Origin: Dactylorhiza incarnata | Lineage: Eukaryota; Streptophyta; Magnoliopsida; Asparagales; Orchidaceae | DNA length: 64,000 nucleotides | Assembly: GCA_033032865.1 (NCBI GenBank) | Contig: JAWHQI010000328.1 | Coordinates: 744,001-808,000, forward strand | Reading direction: 5' to 3' | Part shown: one piece after another, positions 12,509-24,170 of the stretch | How the letters are laid out: each line of letters begins with the position of its first letter | How positions within the stretch are numbered: position 1 is the first letter of the stretch | Made by a program: the position numbers and the translations under genes | Notes under the pieces: generated by a model | What the model was told of the DNA's origin: nothing | Databases searched by the model: none | The model's input: only the letters and a program-made list of their open reading frames with translations

Positions 12509-15500
12509 TATAATATCCCCCAAACAGCTAAACCCCTAGAGTGGTTTTGTCATGACTAGGTCATGACAAAACCCTAGGAAGCTTGAAGAGATCACTTGGC
12601 CTTAGGCTTGAAGGAGAAGAGCACCTTGGTCTACAAATAGCAATTTCTAGTTACCAAGCTTAGGGTTGGACTTTAGGGCCTCATCTTGACCCTTTAACCC
12701 CCACCATGGCACACCTAACCCTTTGGAGGGTCCCTTAGAGCATCTAGGACCCATTGGGGTCAACCAAAGAGGCCAAATTTGACCAAAGTCAACCATAACC
12801 TTAAATTAGTCAAAGTAGCCTAATTAGGGTCAATTGGCATCCACCATGACAAATTGACCTTTTCCCTACCCTTATAAGGTGATTAGGGACCCAATGGACC
12901 AAAAACCCACATCATGGGGCCACCAAATTGGCCAATTTGACCTAAGTCAACTCTAGCCCTGTATTGGTCAAATTGCCCTATTGCGGGTCAATTGGCCTCC
13001 ACCTTGCCAAATTGACCCTACCTAGACCTTCCTAACCCTTAGGGGAGTGCAATGGGTCACTAGACACCCATTGGGGCTAACCCAAATGGTCAAATTGACC
13101 AAAGTCAACTCCCCCCTAAATTTAGGTCAAAATGACCTATTTTGATCTAATCAAGCCCAATCTACTTGGCCTAAGCCCAATTGGAGTATCCCATTAGTCT
13201 AGGAGGCTGAGAATTACTCAAAGAGCCATCCAATTTCTGTAAATGATGATTAGGAGAGAGAAACTCCATTTTCACCAAAAATGGTGGAGAGAGAAAGAGA
13301 GAAATAATGGTCATTCATGGCTTGGGAGGCCAAAGGCTTCCTCTCTTCACCTCCCATAGCTTGGTACTTTCCCCCTAATTAATTTGGAGGAGTTTAATAG
13401 CCAGGGCCGGCCACAAGGGGGTTGAATTTGGAGGATTTTCATGGTGGCCGAAAATAGCTTTAATGGCCATTCATGGCAAATGGAGGTTACACACTCCCTC
13501 TCCCTCGATTAAGCTTTCTATCATCTTCAAAAGACTGAGAGGAGTGAAACCCCTAGCCTTCCAGAGGATATCGTGCAGTGGAGGCTCAGATCGGCAAGGA
13601 GCACAACTTGAAGGGGGCGGCCATGGCAAATCCGGGAAGCAACCACCATCAAGCCCGATCGAAGGTCTGGTTCTTCTCCTCTCTCCCTTTGGGTAGATCT
13701 ACATCTATTGGCCGCAAGGTTTGAGGCCAAATGGCCTTTGATCGGGTTTGGCCGGAGCTTGTATTTTCAAGCTTTCAATCCCAACCTAAACCCTCCGTTC
13801 CGGCCACCTCCGGCCGGCCAACCACCCCCCATCGTCGGCCACCACCTCAACGGAGGTGGTGGTGGCATTGGCCGGCCGGGGCGACGCTTGGGTGGCCGGG
13901 AAAACACCTCCAAACATCACCCAGGTTGGGGCAATCTCAGACATTGGCTGGAGGAAGAAGACAAGCTGATTCCTTCCGTCCCTGCTTCAAGATTCGTGCA
14001 GCAGATTTCATTTTTTATATATTTGTTATTCCCTTTTTCTGTCTCTTTACTGGCAGCTGTTAGAAATAAATATTAAAAATACTTAGGCCCCTCTACAGAA
14101 AAAGTGGTCAACATCAAAGTTGCAGCCCTTGGAGTCTACTTTATTTTAAAATTTGTTTCAGCCCAAAAGGAGTTCTATTGCTCCATGTAGGTCCATTTTG
14201 GTGGGACTGGTCCCTAGTATAGGACAGCCACCATTTCTTGAATAACTTTTGATTGGGTTATGGGATTGACGTGAAAATTGAAACCTAGGCTATTTGTACA
14301 TACACTCATAACATATCCAAAGATGAGAATTTTAGGAGAAACTTTTTCTAAGGTTTTTGTAATAATTTTATAAATCAAATATTAATTAATTATTTGGTCA
14401 AATGACCTCCAATGCCCTCCAAAGTTTAGTGGGTACTTCTTAGGGTTATCGCATGACCCTAGTAAAAATCTCAGCCCAATTGGGACTGATTTAGTTTCAA
14501 AATTGGTTAACCTAAGTTGGGTCTAATTAGGTCAAAAATAGGGCATGATGTTTATCTTGGGGTATTGTGGTCAAATCTCCTCACCATGAGATGAAACATT
14601 GGCCACTGGTTTAGGATCACCTAAAACACCTCCATGAGTGATAAGGGTGGTGTGGAGGTGGTTATGCCCTAGGACACTAGTTTTAGCCCTAGGTGTGCAT
14701 GTAGGACCTTGTGAAGGACATGGGGTCAAATTTCCTTGAATGGATATGAAACATAGTGAATAAGATCATAGGGGGTAAATAGGCCCTAGGTAATTTTATA
14801 AGAATTTTAGAAACAATTATTATCATTGAAATAGGTCATAACCCCTTTAGGGAAATTCCTTATAAGAAAAATTTGCATGCTTAAATGGTCTTGGATGATG
14901 ATGAAACTTTGGTAGCGTCCTTAATATCATGATATACACCTCTGATAATTTTTGTGTAATTATTGAAATGATTTAACAAGTACTTCATTCACAAGGCATT
15001 TACTTTGTCTTAGGACTACGAAAAATAAATGAGGTTCCAATACTCTCTGATAAATTGTGCAAATTGGTGATAGGACATCTCAGGGCACTAGGAAGCTCTG
15101 TGAATTTTTATATAATTTTTTGGAGACTTTTATCAGTAGGCTACTTCACAACTTATCCCTATTGGGTTTTTCTTAAAGAATTCATTTAAGTGAGAAAATG
15201 ATTTCCATAAATTCTACAATTTAGTCAGTAGACTTTTCTGTTGAATAAAAAGGTCTGGTAATTTTACCATAATTTTTCTGTAAGTATTTTTGGTGGTTCC
15301 TTCATAAATTTATAAATTTGGGTATAAGTTAAATATTAAATGTAGAGGACATTTCCTTATTGTAAAATTGTGATATTCAGTATTTACTGTATTTTTGGCA
15401 TGGTGGATTTATCTTGATTTTATGGGGGCATATTATAGGGATAGACTACACTTCATGTTCAATTTCATACTTGGCCAATGTTGAGGAAATTAAAAATAAA

Positions 15501-15885
15501 TGCCAAATAAATAGGAAAAATTATGATTCTCTGGATTTAGTCATATGATATCATGATAGACTCCCAGTAATAATCTTGGGTCAATTGGATGAATATTTGG
15601 AGTACCTCCTCTTATGCAACTCATATAACTCATTTGGTCTGCATATAGTAAAACTGTGAAATTTGAGAATCAAGTGGATCCTTAGGAGGGAATGGGGGTA
15701 AGTGGTTTACCTAGTTTAGTTGAAAAGGTGTGATGGTCAACAAGAAGGATTGTAGATGGTAAAGGTGTGCTTGGTGAGTTACAGGTAAGTTGCACTCGGG
15801 GTCGACGAAAGATCGTCTTGGAAAGTCATAAAGCACTTAGGTTTAGCTCAAGTGAAATGATAAGAGGGGTGTTCTTATGGGTAGA
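12509..15885 (+). mobile_element. 3' LTR of element X, first segment
   Basis: It starts TATAATATCCCCC, where the family sequence (from the solo LTR) is TGTAACATCCCCC, so the terminal TG is mutated. Its sequence is the inverse of about 17433-21205. It is cut at 15885 by insertion of the solo LTR. Short frames in the GC-rich part at 13460-14076 are inside the LTR and show no known domain. Confidence 0.85.
15881..15885. repeat. Target site duplication of the solo LTR (partner 21206-21210)
   Basis: GTAGA occurs on both sides of 15886-21205, exactly at TG/CA ends. Confidence 0.9.
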
Positions 15886-18800
15886 TGTAAGACCCCTTTT
15901 TTTGCAAAAACCACCGGGTCTTAGGCCCAGAATCGCCGTTTTGCGGTGACACCCTCGCTCGGGAAGGTCGCCACTACAAAACGCCGATCCTTCCGGCCAA
16001 TTTGATCACAAAGAAAAGTAAGGGTAAACGACTAAATAAGCCAAGTCCACATCACATTTAAATAAACCATCAAGAGATGTCCACATACATAACTGAAACA
16101 AAAGAGATAACAAGGGGTACAATAATAACGGGCTCGTGCCCTGTACATCATGTCCTCACTACAAGATCACTCGCGGAAGCTAACTACTAATTACCCACTG
16201 ATCCTGATTCCTGTGCTCCTGTACTAGACTGGTCCGCCTCCGTCTACACCGGCCTCTGGTGTTGCTGCGTCTCCTCGATCTCCTAAAATGATATGGTCCA
16301 CCGACCATTAGTCAAAAATAATAAGCCTTATGTTCCCCACCCTACCCCCAATGGCTCCTAGGCACGGTGCGGGAGGATGAAGCGGAGGACAGCAAGGGGT
16401 ATAACAAAGAGCAGGTGACAGTGGTACATGGAATGTTTCTACACTACACATGTGTGTATATATATAACTGAAGCAGTAATTAAAAGCATGGTAAAAAGTA
16501 TATAATGAGCAGTAAGCAGTAAGTATAATAGCAAGTAATATAAAAGTAACCATTGATTTATAGGAATGCCCATACAAACCTATAGACCAAGGGGTCATTT
16601 AGCAGGGCCTACCGTATAAGAAGTCCCATAACCGACTTATACGTTAGGGGTAGGTTGAATGTAATGTTTATGCTATGTCATGCGAGGTATGCTGTTATGC
16701 TATGTTCATACAAGTGCAACTCACTCACTACGACTCTATGCGCATAGACCTTTAGTTCCCCCTTTTTGGAGCGTGCAAGACTCCTAGGATACTCCCGTAG
16801 TGGCAAACGGAAGCGGTGGGTTGGGCCTCGCCCACCTCTAGGTTGGTATTCACACTACCTAACCTAGACCTATCGTACGCCTCAACGCAAAACCCGCGGA
16901 GCATCTGCGTTCTCTTACTGGCTGGACCACCAGACCTTTAAGGCTAAGTGTAAATACCACACTTGTCGAGTCAACGTATTGACGTCGATGTGAACGATCG
17001 TCCAATACCGAAGACCCACCACCTTCAATGCACATGCAACATGTTTTACTTCCTATCTCTGAGCCATAAGCTCCCCGGGCTAACCTGCCCGCCATCAATA
17101 ACCTTCTGAGCCATCGGCTCGCCGAACCAACCCGTCTGTACCTACAAACATGACTGAGTCACAAGCTCACCTGACTCAGTAATCCGCTCCTTCAACCACC
17201 GAGCCTAATGCTCGTAAAACCAAACCAACTAACTTCTCGTAACCACGGGGTGTGGGTGTGTGTATTATTAAGTTATTCTTGTATAACATTTTTACTCTTA
17301 CAGTTTATGGTTAATCTTGAACCTCCCGAGGGTTACCCTGTAAGGGGCTCGCTACGGTACTAGGAACCAAAATGGGATGACACCCCAAAGTTCCCTTTTT
17401 TTTCAAGCCACTTAGTGTTGTTGATATCTACCCATAAGAACACCCTCCTCGTTATTACAATTGTATTAACCCTAGGTGGCTTATGACTTCCCAAGACGAT
17501 CCTTCGTCAATCCCGAGCACCACTTTACCCTCAACTCACCAAGCACACTTTACCATCTATAACCCTTCTTGTTGACCATCCTACCTTCTCAACTAAATTA
17601 GGTAAACTACATACCTCCCATCCCTCCTAAGGATCCACTTGATTCTCAAATTTCACGGTTTTACTATACGCATACCAAATTAATTATATGAAGCTCACAA
17701 CTATAGGTACTCCAAATCTTCATCCAACTGACCCAAGCTATTTACTGAAGGTCTATCATGATGTTATAAGATTAATTCCAGAGAATCGTATTTTTCCCAA
17801 CATTATTAATATTTAAAGCAATTTTCCAAAATACAACCTCCTAAGGTTTGAACTACAAGTGCACTTTTCTGACTTCCATTGCCCACCAAACTTTTTAAAT
17901 AAATCAAGGGTACCTCATAATCAGTACATATGAACTTGTAGGAAATTCCAGCAAGGTTTACTATTATTAAAAATTCCAAAACCCATTACTTTTCAAGTAT
18001 GTCCAAAGGAGGTACCCTCATATGAACTCCAAACCTTATGTAAATTTATACAGAGGTGATTCATACTAAAATATTCAGCCCTACAAAATTTGACTATATT
18101 CCATAGAGGTTACATTTGTACTTTTTCACAAAGGACATATTTGCAATTAATTCCAATTTGAACTAGAAGTACCAAAAATATCAATCCAAAAATTATGAGA
18201 ACATTACTGTGGGTTCATAATGGTATGAAATGATATCCAGCAAAGTTTAATGAAATTACAGAAAACGAACACTATAAAATTAATCATTTCAAGAATTGCC
18301 AACAATATGAATAATTACAATTTGGACAACCAAAAGTTTTCCAATGGTTCTAATAGAATCTCCATGGATTAATAATATCAAATCTAGGTTGGTGACAGAA
18401 GATGGTTAATCACTAAGTATTAGTTCTTCCTAAATCCTCAAAACCTAAATATTTACAAATCTACCCGAGGATTTAATCCCTAGGGTTGGAAACTCCAAAC
18501 CTCACCAATTTCTCACAGTAGGACTCTCTGGTCACTATGGCCATCTCCCCAAAATTTTAGATCAAGTCATTAAGGTTTGACCCCTCTTCCTTCATTGACT
18601 CCTAAATGCACCCCTTATGGTTTACCCTAGGATTATGGTCCAAACTTCCCCAAATCCACCCAAACTTCTTGTGAGGGTGTTATATCACTCATGGAACTCA
18701 AAGGAGTCCATTACACTCCTCTCCAAGGACAAACATCCTTATGTCCTTCATAACCCCAAAATTTCACTCCATGGGGATCAACCCTATGGCCTTGGGCAAA

Positions 18801-21205
18801 TCAACTCCAGTGCTCACCCATCTCCTCATGGGGTCTCAAAAAGGTCCCACTGACCTCCCCAAGGAGACTCAAGCCTCTATGGGCCCATTTGGCCAATGGA
18901 TCTCTACTTGGCTAAATGCACCCCAAGGGGCCCCAACTCCATGCCCTAGGGCAATCCAACTCCCCATGACCCCAAAACTCACCTGGATGTGGATTGGGTG
19001 GTGTTAGGGCAGTGGCCAAAATTCCACTCCATTTGGAGGTGGTTTGACCATGGAAAACCCCAAATACCTCCTAACCATAATTTTCCCCTTATTGGACAAA
19101 TTTTTTGGCCCAATGACTACCTAGTCAAATGAACTCCAAATGAGTTGAAATTTTAACCAGGGACTTATCATAACCCTAAGAACACCCCACCAAAATTTGG
19201 TGGAGTTTGGAGGTCATTTGGCCCTCCAAACAATTTATACCTTGATTATTAAATGTTTACAAAAACTTTAGGAAAAAGTTCTCCAAAAATTTCCATTTTT
19301 GGATATGTTATAACCCTAGGCATGGCTCACTCCTAGTCCAAATTTCAAGTCATTTGGACTAATGGTTTGGTGTGAGCATCCATTCAAAGTTCAGTCACAC
19401 CTTGCACTAAAATGGGTGCTGAGGTCAAACCTGACCTCCTAGTTGGGTGAACCCAATTTTGTAATAAACTAGACATCAAGGGCTCCAACTTTGATGTTGG
19501 ATAAATTTTCCCTAGAAGCCTCTAAGTATTTTCTATATTAAAACTAGAATCAGCCAACAAATAACACTATTAATATGAATATTTATTAATTCTGATTTTG
19601 ACTAATTGCGCAGGATCGGACGGCATCCGCTTATCTTCCCCAATGAACAGACGGTGGAGATGTCCCGCGCCTGGGCCGACTTGTGGGCGATTTTCCGGCC
19701 GATTGGAGGCTTCTCCGGCGAAACCCTCAAGCCCTCACCTCCGCCCGACCTTCACCTTCCATTTGTCGGTGTCGACATGGCCGGAGGTGGCCGGAGTTGG
19801 CCCCCCGCAGTTATCGATTTCGGCCATGAACAATAAAGAAATCCGATTGGAATTATCTCCAATCTCAGCCGGTTTTGAAATAGGAAGAAAAGGGATCTAT
19901 CCACTAGGGTAGAGATGAGAAACCAGACCTTGATTGGAGCTTGATGCCTTGCCCGATGAAGACTTGCCATGACCGACCTCCTCCCTTTCCCAAGCTCTGC
20001 AACTACCACTTAGAAGAGCTCGACCTCTTCTGAAAACATGGGGGTTTCACTCCTCTTCAACCCCTGAAGGAGTTAAATGGGCCAAATGGGAAGAGGAATG
20101 GGTGTAACCCCTTTTTGCCATTAATGGCCTCTTCATCTCCCCCCATGGCCGGCCACAATACATCCCCCCTGTCTTCAATTCCTCCAGAAACTCCTGGAAT
20201 TCCCTCCACATTCATCAGGGGAGATGAAAGGAGTCATCAATGAGGATTCCAAGGGGTTTAACACCTTAATGGCCATGAACACCACCTTCTCTCTCCTCCA
20301 AAATTGGGTTTTTCTCTCTCCTACTCATCATGGCCGATTTTCCACTCCCTCCTATGTTTAATGCTAGCCTACTAGGCTGGTTGACCACCCAATTGAGTTA
20401 GCCCAAAGGGATTGGGTTAGGTTTAAGGGATTTGACCTAATTTGGGCAAGTTTGACTTTTGGTCAAGTTGGCCAATTGGGTGACCCTAGGATGGGGCTTT
20501 TGGGTCCATTGGATTCCAAATTAGGTTTAGAAACTACTGGTGGGGTCAATTTGGTCACATGAGCCTTAGTTGACCCATTATAAGTTGATTGGACCAAAAC
20601 AGGCTAAGTTCACTTTGGTCAAATTGAGCCCTAGGGTTGACCCAGTCATGGGGCTTTTTGTTCCACTGGGTCCCCTATGATATGATAACACTATGGGTAG
20701 GGTCAATTTAATATGGTGGTGGTTAATTAGGGCACTTAGTGAAGAATTGCCATTTTGACCTAAAAGGGCATATAGGTCAATTTGCACCACTGGGGGTCCT
20801 ATGATGGGGCTCTTAGGTCTACTAGGTCTCTTATGATATTTTAGACCTAGATGTATGGTCAACTTGGCATGGTGGAGGTCAATTGACTCTAATTAGGCTA
20901 CTTTGACCAATTTGGGGTTAGGGTTGACTTTGGTCAAACTAGCCTCCTTGGTTGGCCCCAATGGGCCCTTGGTGCTCTAAGGGGACCCCTAAAGGGTTAG
21001 GGATACTATGGTGGGGTCAAATAGTCAAGTTGAGGCCCTAAAGTCCAACCCTAAGCTTGGTCACTGGAAATTGCTATTTGCAGTCCAAGGCACTTTCAAC
21101 CCTAATCTTGCCTAAGTTAAAGGGATTTCTACACTACCAAGGCCTTGTCATGACCTTGCCAAGACAGATTCACCTGGGGGGTCTAGCTGTCTGGGGGATG
21201 TTACA
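15886..21205 (-). mobile_element. Solo LTR of the element X family, opposite orientation, 5.3 kb
   Basis: It runs from TGTAAGACC to GATGTTACA, so the minus strand reads TGTAACATC to GGTCTTACA. No internal region, primer site or second LTR accompanies it, and a perfect 5-bp target duplication flanks it, as expected after recombination between the two LTRs of an inserted element. It is the only uninterrupted copy of this LTR in the window and so gives its full length, 5320 bp, which is exceptionally long. It inserted into another LTR of the same family, creating a long inverted repeat with 12509-15885 and with 21206-31955. Confidence 0.9.
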
Positions 21206-21572
21206 GTAGATACCAATAACACTAAGTGTCTTGCGAAAGGGAGCCTTGGGGTGTCATCCCGTTATAGTTCCTAGTACTGTAGCGAGCCCCTTACAGGGTA
21301 ATCCTCGGGAAGTCCAAGATTAACCATTAAGCGTAGGGATAAGTTGTTATACAAGATTAACTTAATAATACACTCGGCCACACCCCCATTGTCATGGGTA
21401 TATTAGTCGGTTTGGTCTTACGAGCGGTAGGCTCGGTGGTTGTAGCAGCAGACTTAATTAGTCTGGTGAGCTTGTGAGTCAGCAATGTTTGTTGGTACGG
21501 GCGGGTTAGCCTGGGGAGCTTATGGCTCGGAAATAGATAGTAGAACATGTGTGCATGTGCATGAAGGTGGTG
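21206..21572 (+). mobile_element. 3' LTR of element X, second segment
   Basis: It continues the LTR interrupted at 15885 and is the inverse of about 17070-17440. It ends at the copia insertion at 21573. Confidence 0.85.
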
Positions 21573-21841
21573 TGAAAGTGCACAGTTAACCTCACTAAAA
21601 TTCTCTAGAGGGGGGTGAATGGAGATTTTAAAATATTTTTGTGCAAAGTTAATAATTATATATATATGTGTGTGTAATGATCACAGATTTAAGCTTCCCA
21701 CACACCAACAAGAATTAAGCAAATAAAGAAGGAAAATAACAAGAAGAAAATCACAGCACAACACAAAGAAATATAGTGGTTCCCCAAACTTTGGGTAGTC
21801 CACTCTTCTACCCCTTTTGGTAGGAATTCACTATCTTGCAC

Positions 21842-21944
21842 TGAGTCTTTTGATAAGGAGACTCTTAGAACCAGCTTGAGTCTTTTGATAAGGAGACTCT
21901 TAGAAACAGCCTGAGTCTTTTGAAAAGGAGACTCTTAGAACCAG
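21842..21944. repeat. 35-bp tandem repeat, three copies
   Basis: Unit starts are 21842, 21877 and 21912; each holds GAGTCTTTTGATAAGGAGAC followed by TC, an imperfect stem. The same array is at 29753-29855, and a 33-bp version is in copia 2. Confidence 0.9.
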
Positions 21945-22532
21945 TACAACTGAATTTTTTGAAGAGAGATTCTAAAAACTCTTTTACAATATTTGAAAAT
22001 GAATTAGAAAGAGAAGAAGAAGCATTTGAAACAAGAAAGAATCTCTCTTCTATAGTGAGAAGGAGATTGTGAGCCTTTTTTCTCTTTTAGTGAGAGCTAT
22101 CAGAGTTTGCAGCAGTATGGCTTCAGAATGAGGAGAAGAAAGTTTGATCTTTGCTGCAGCACTATTTCTCAATTGTCTCTCTTTTCACTTGGGAGCTCTT
22201 CCTCTTTTTCAAAATGAATATGGTGGATCGCTTCATTCTCTTCTCTGTCGACCTCGTTCTTATTTATAGCTCTGTTTAAAATATATTGCTAAAGAAGAAT
22301 AATCAATTAGCAGACAGAGAATTAGAAAGAGATAAGAGTTTCCATAATCAATATTTCTGTAGAAGGAAATGAATTCATTCTGATTTCTATAACAATCTCA
22401 ATCAAATTAGCCAAGAATCAAATAGATGAAAAGGCTGATTCAGAACGGCTATAAAAGAATAATATAATTCCATAAAAATCAGATCTACAGAAAGAAGGAA
22501 AGAGATCTGGCGTGTTTTTGAATTTCTTATAG

Positions 22533-22768
22533 ATATCGACGTGCGTCGATTACTATTCGACGTAAGCGTCGAATTCATCCTGGCTGGACGTCGAGAGGAG
22601 AATAAGGAAGGACGACAAAGATGCGTCGACTTTATCAAATGCGTCGACTAGAAGTCAGAGGTACGTCGATTATGATTACGTTGAGTTCTTCTAAGAGTTA
22701 CTTCGACTCATTCTGAGAGAAACGTCGACTATATTTCGACGTTGCGTCGAATATTATTCGACGCATAT
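22533..22768. repeat. TCGACG/CGTCGA hairpin-motif array in copia 1 3' LTR
   Basis: I count eight CGTCGA and four TCGACG hexamers in about 236 bp, at irregular spacing of 10 to 40 bp. The two orientations alternate, so many pairs can form short stems. The array ends about 80 bp before the LTR end that is 5' on the minus strand, i.e. in the promoter-proximal part. Confidence 0.88.
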
Positions 22769-22846
22769 TTACTTAGCCCAACTTTTCATACTTAGAATTA
22801 ATAATCTACTCAATTCTAGGGGTTAAGATAAATCATTTCTCCAACA

Positions 22847-22858
22847 ATCTCCCCCTAT
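22847..22858 (-). other. Polypurine tract of copia 1
   Basis: The minus strand reads ATAGGGGGAGAT directly before the 3' LTR start TGTTGG. Confidence 0.88.
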
Positions 22859-22992
22859 TTGTCTTAACCCTATGTAGAGAGAAATTGTTTCAGCTTTTAA
22901 TCAACAAAGCAAAGCATTTTATATAGAGAAGAAGTATGCTAAGCAATCAAAAGAAATCATATAACAAGTAATTGCCTTTCACAAAATTTAAA

Positions 22993-23724
22993 CTAAAACT
23001 TCTTGTTGTACATGAAATTGACAAAGGCAGAATAAAGTATTCTAGATAAGTTTTCAATAGCATCAAAAATATAGCCCCTGGCTCTATCTGGATGCTCCTG
23101 GACATTTCTGATGATTGTGTGCAATTTCTCCAGGACTTTGTCAGCATCAGGGAGAGTGTCATTTAGAGAATAGCCCTTGCTGATGATGATTGCTGCCTTT
23201 TCATCAATCATCTCAATTGTAATATCTTGAGGTTTCTTTTGAGTAGGCTTGGGCTCAGGTGGTCCTTTGTTGTCAACCTTTGGCCTATATTTTCTCTTTT
23301 CTGATGGCTGTTTCTCAGGGATCTCAGTCATCTTTCCTTTCCCTTTCCAGGGTGAGTCAAGCCATTTGTCTAATTTTGTAGGTCTTTTGGGCTTCTTATA
23401 GGGAATGTAAGTGTCTTCAGCGCACCCTACACCCCTCTTGTGGTTTTGTCCTTTTTCTAAGATGAGTCCTGCCTGAGGGTTTTTCTTCGGATAGGCTTCA
23501 ACATCAAACAATTTCTTTGGAAGTTTGATTGAAGATTCAGCAAGAATCTGTTCTTTGGTCATCCCCTTCTTGATCTTTTCCATCCAGATAATCCTTTTAT
23601 CTTCTACTTCTTTCCTAGCTGCTTCATATTCATGCATCTCTCTTTTTCTTATTTCTTCATGCCTCTTTTCCATGTCAGGGTCATGGTACTCCTTTACAGG
23701 GCTGTTAGGAGTGATAACAGACAT
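22993..23724 (-). CDS. Extra ORF downstream of pol in copia 1, function unknown
   Basis: It encodes 243 residues from the Met of MSVITPNSP; an upstream Met in the same frame lies within inserted SINE DNA and is not original. The protein is highly charged: an early Glu/Lys/Arg-rich helix likely to be a coiled coil, a Lys/Pro-rich middle, and a more ordered C-terminal 60 residues. I see no transmembrane segment, signal peptide or known motif. Its place between pol and the 3' LTR is where Sireviruses carry an env-like gene, but I cannot show homology with the env-like ORF of copia 2. It is intact, unlike pol upstream. The adjacent pol remnant runs in the same coordinate frame, interrupted by the palindrome. 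Confidence 0.6.
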   Translation of the reverse strand: MSVITPNSPVKEYHDPDMEKRHEEIRKREMHEYEAARKEVEDKRIIWMEKIKKGMTKEQILAESSIKLPKKLFDVEAYPKKNPQAGLILEKGQNHKRGVGCAEDTYIPYKKPKRPTKLDKWLDSPWKGKGKMTEIPEKQPSEKRKYRPKVDNKGPPEPKPTQKKPQDITIEMIDEKAAIIISKGYSLNDTLPDADKVLEKLHTIIRNVQEHPDRARGYIFDAIENLSRILYSAFVNFMYNKKF

Positions 23725-23738
23725 CTTTTCAAACCTTT

Positions 23739-23954
23739 TTATTGTTAGAAAGGGGTGCGGCCCTGCCCACCTCAAGGAAGTATCCAGGCGGACCTACCTT
23801 CAACCCCTAGCCAAGGGCTGCAGCCCACCAAGCCCAACCCCTCTCCTCCCCTGATTCCAGGAAGGCGGGTTGTTGAGGTCATCTCCTGGGATTCGATCCC
23901 ATGACCTCCTTGATAAGAAGCTCTTAACACAGCCCTCATCACCCAACTGCGCTG
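23739..23954 (-). mobile_element. tRNA-derived SINE, left arm of palindrome
   Basis: It is the inverse copy of 23955-24170. The tail on the minus strand reads CTTTCTAACAATAAAAA. Confidence 0.75.
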
Positions 23955-24165
23955 CAGCGTAGCTGGGTGATGAGGGCTGTGTTAAGAGCTTCTTATCAAG
24001 GAGGTCATGGGATCGAATCCCGGGAGATGACCTCAACAACCCGCCTTCCTGGAATCAGGGGAGGAGAGGGGTTGGGCTTGGTGGGCTGCAGCCCTTGGCT
24101 AGGGGTTGAAGGTAGGTCCGCCTGGATACTTCCTTGAGGTGGGCAGGGCCGCACCCCTTTCTAAC
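23744..24165. repeat. 422-bp near-perfect palindrome of two head-to-head SINEs
   Basis: The 211-bp arms are inverse copies with only three differences that I find. The centre is GCTG/CAGC at 23954/23955, and the two base changes nearest it are within 12 bp. Each arm, read outward, has an RNA polymerase III type A box (TAGCTGGGTGATG at 23960 in the right arm) and a B box (GGATCGAATCC at 24010), and ends in CTTTCTAACA followed by a short A-rich tail. It interrupts copia 1 at the end of RNase H, so both outer ends are tails. Confidence 0.9.
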
Positions 24166-24170
24166 AAAAA
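23955..24170 (+). mobile_element. tRNA-derived SINE, right arm of palindrome
   Basis: The A box is at 23960-23972 and the B box at 24009-24021, followed by a body ending CACCCCTTTCTAACAAAAA. The A-B spacing fits a tRNA-related promoter. Its 5' half resembles the SINE at 32291-32511. Confidence 0.75.

Larger units (their letters stand above)
21573..22846 (-). repeat. 3' LTR of copia 1
   Basis: It pairs with 29477-30807. It contains three 35-bp tandem repeats and a TCGACG/CGTCGA motif array, and carries a six-G run near 21610 where the other LTR has 17 Gs. It lacks a 56-bp block present in the other LTR near 29954. Confidence 0.92.

Noticed and set aside
13463..14076. GC-rich frames possibly encoding a Pro/Gly-rich protein
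   Set aside because: They are inside the element X LTR; the inverse LTR copy (19600-20000) does not preserve the frame.
23960..24021. Possible tRNA gene from A- and B-box-like sequences
   Set aside because: No cloverleaf with matched acceptor arms can be drawn; body, tail and copy structure fit a SINE.
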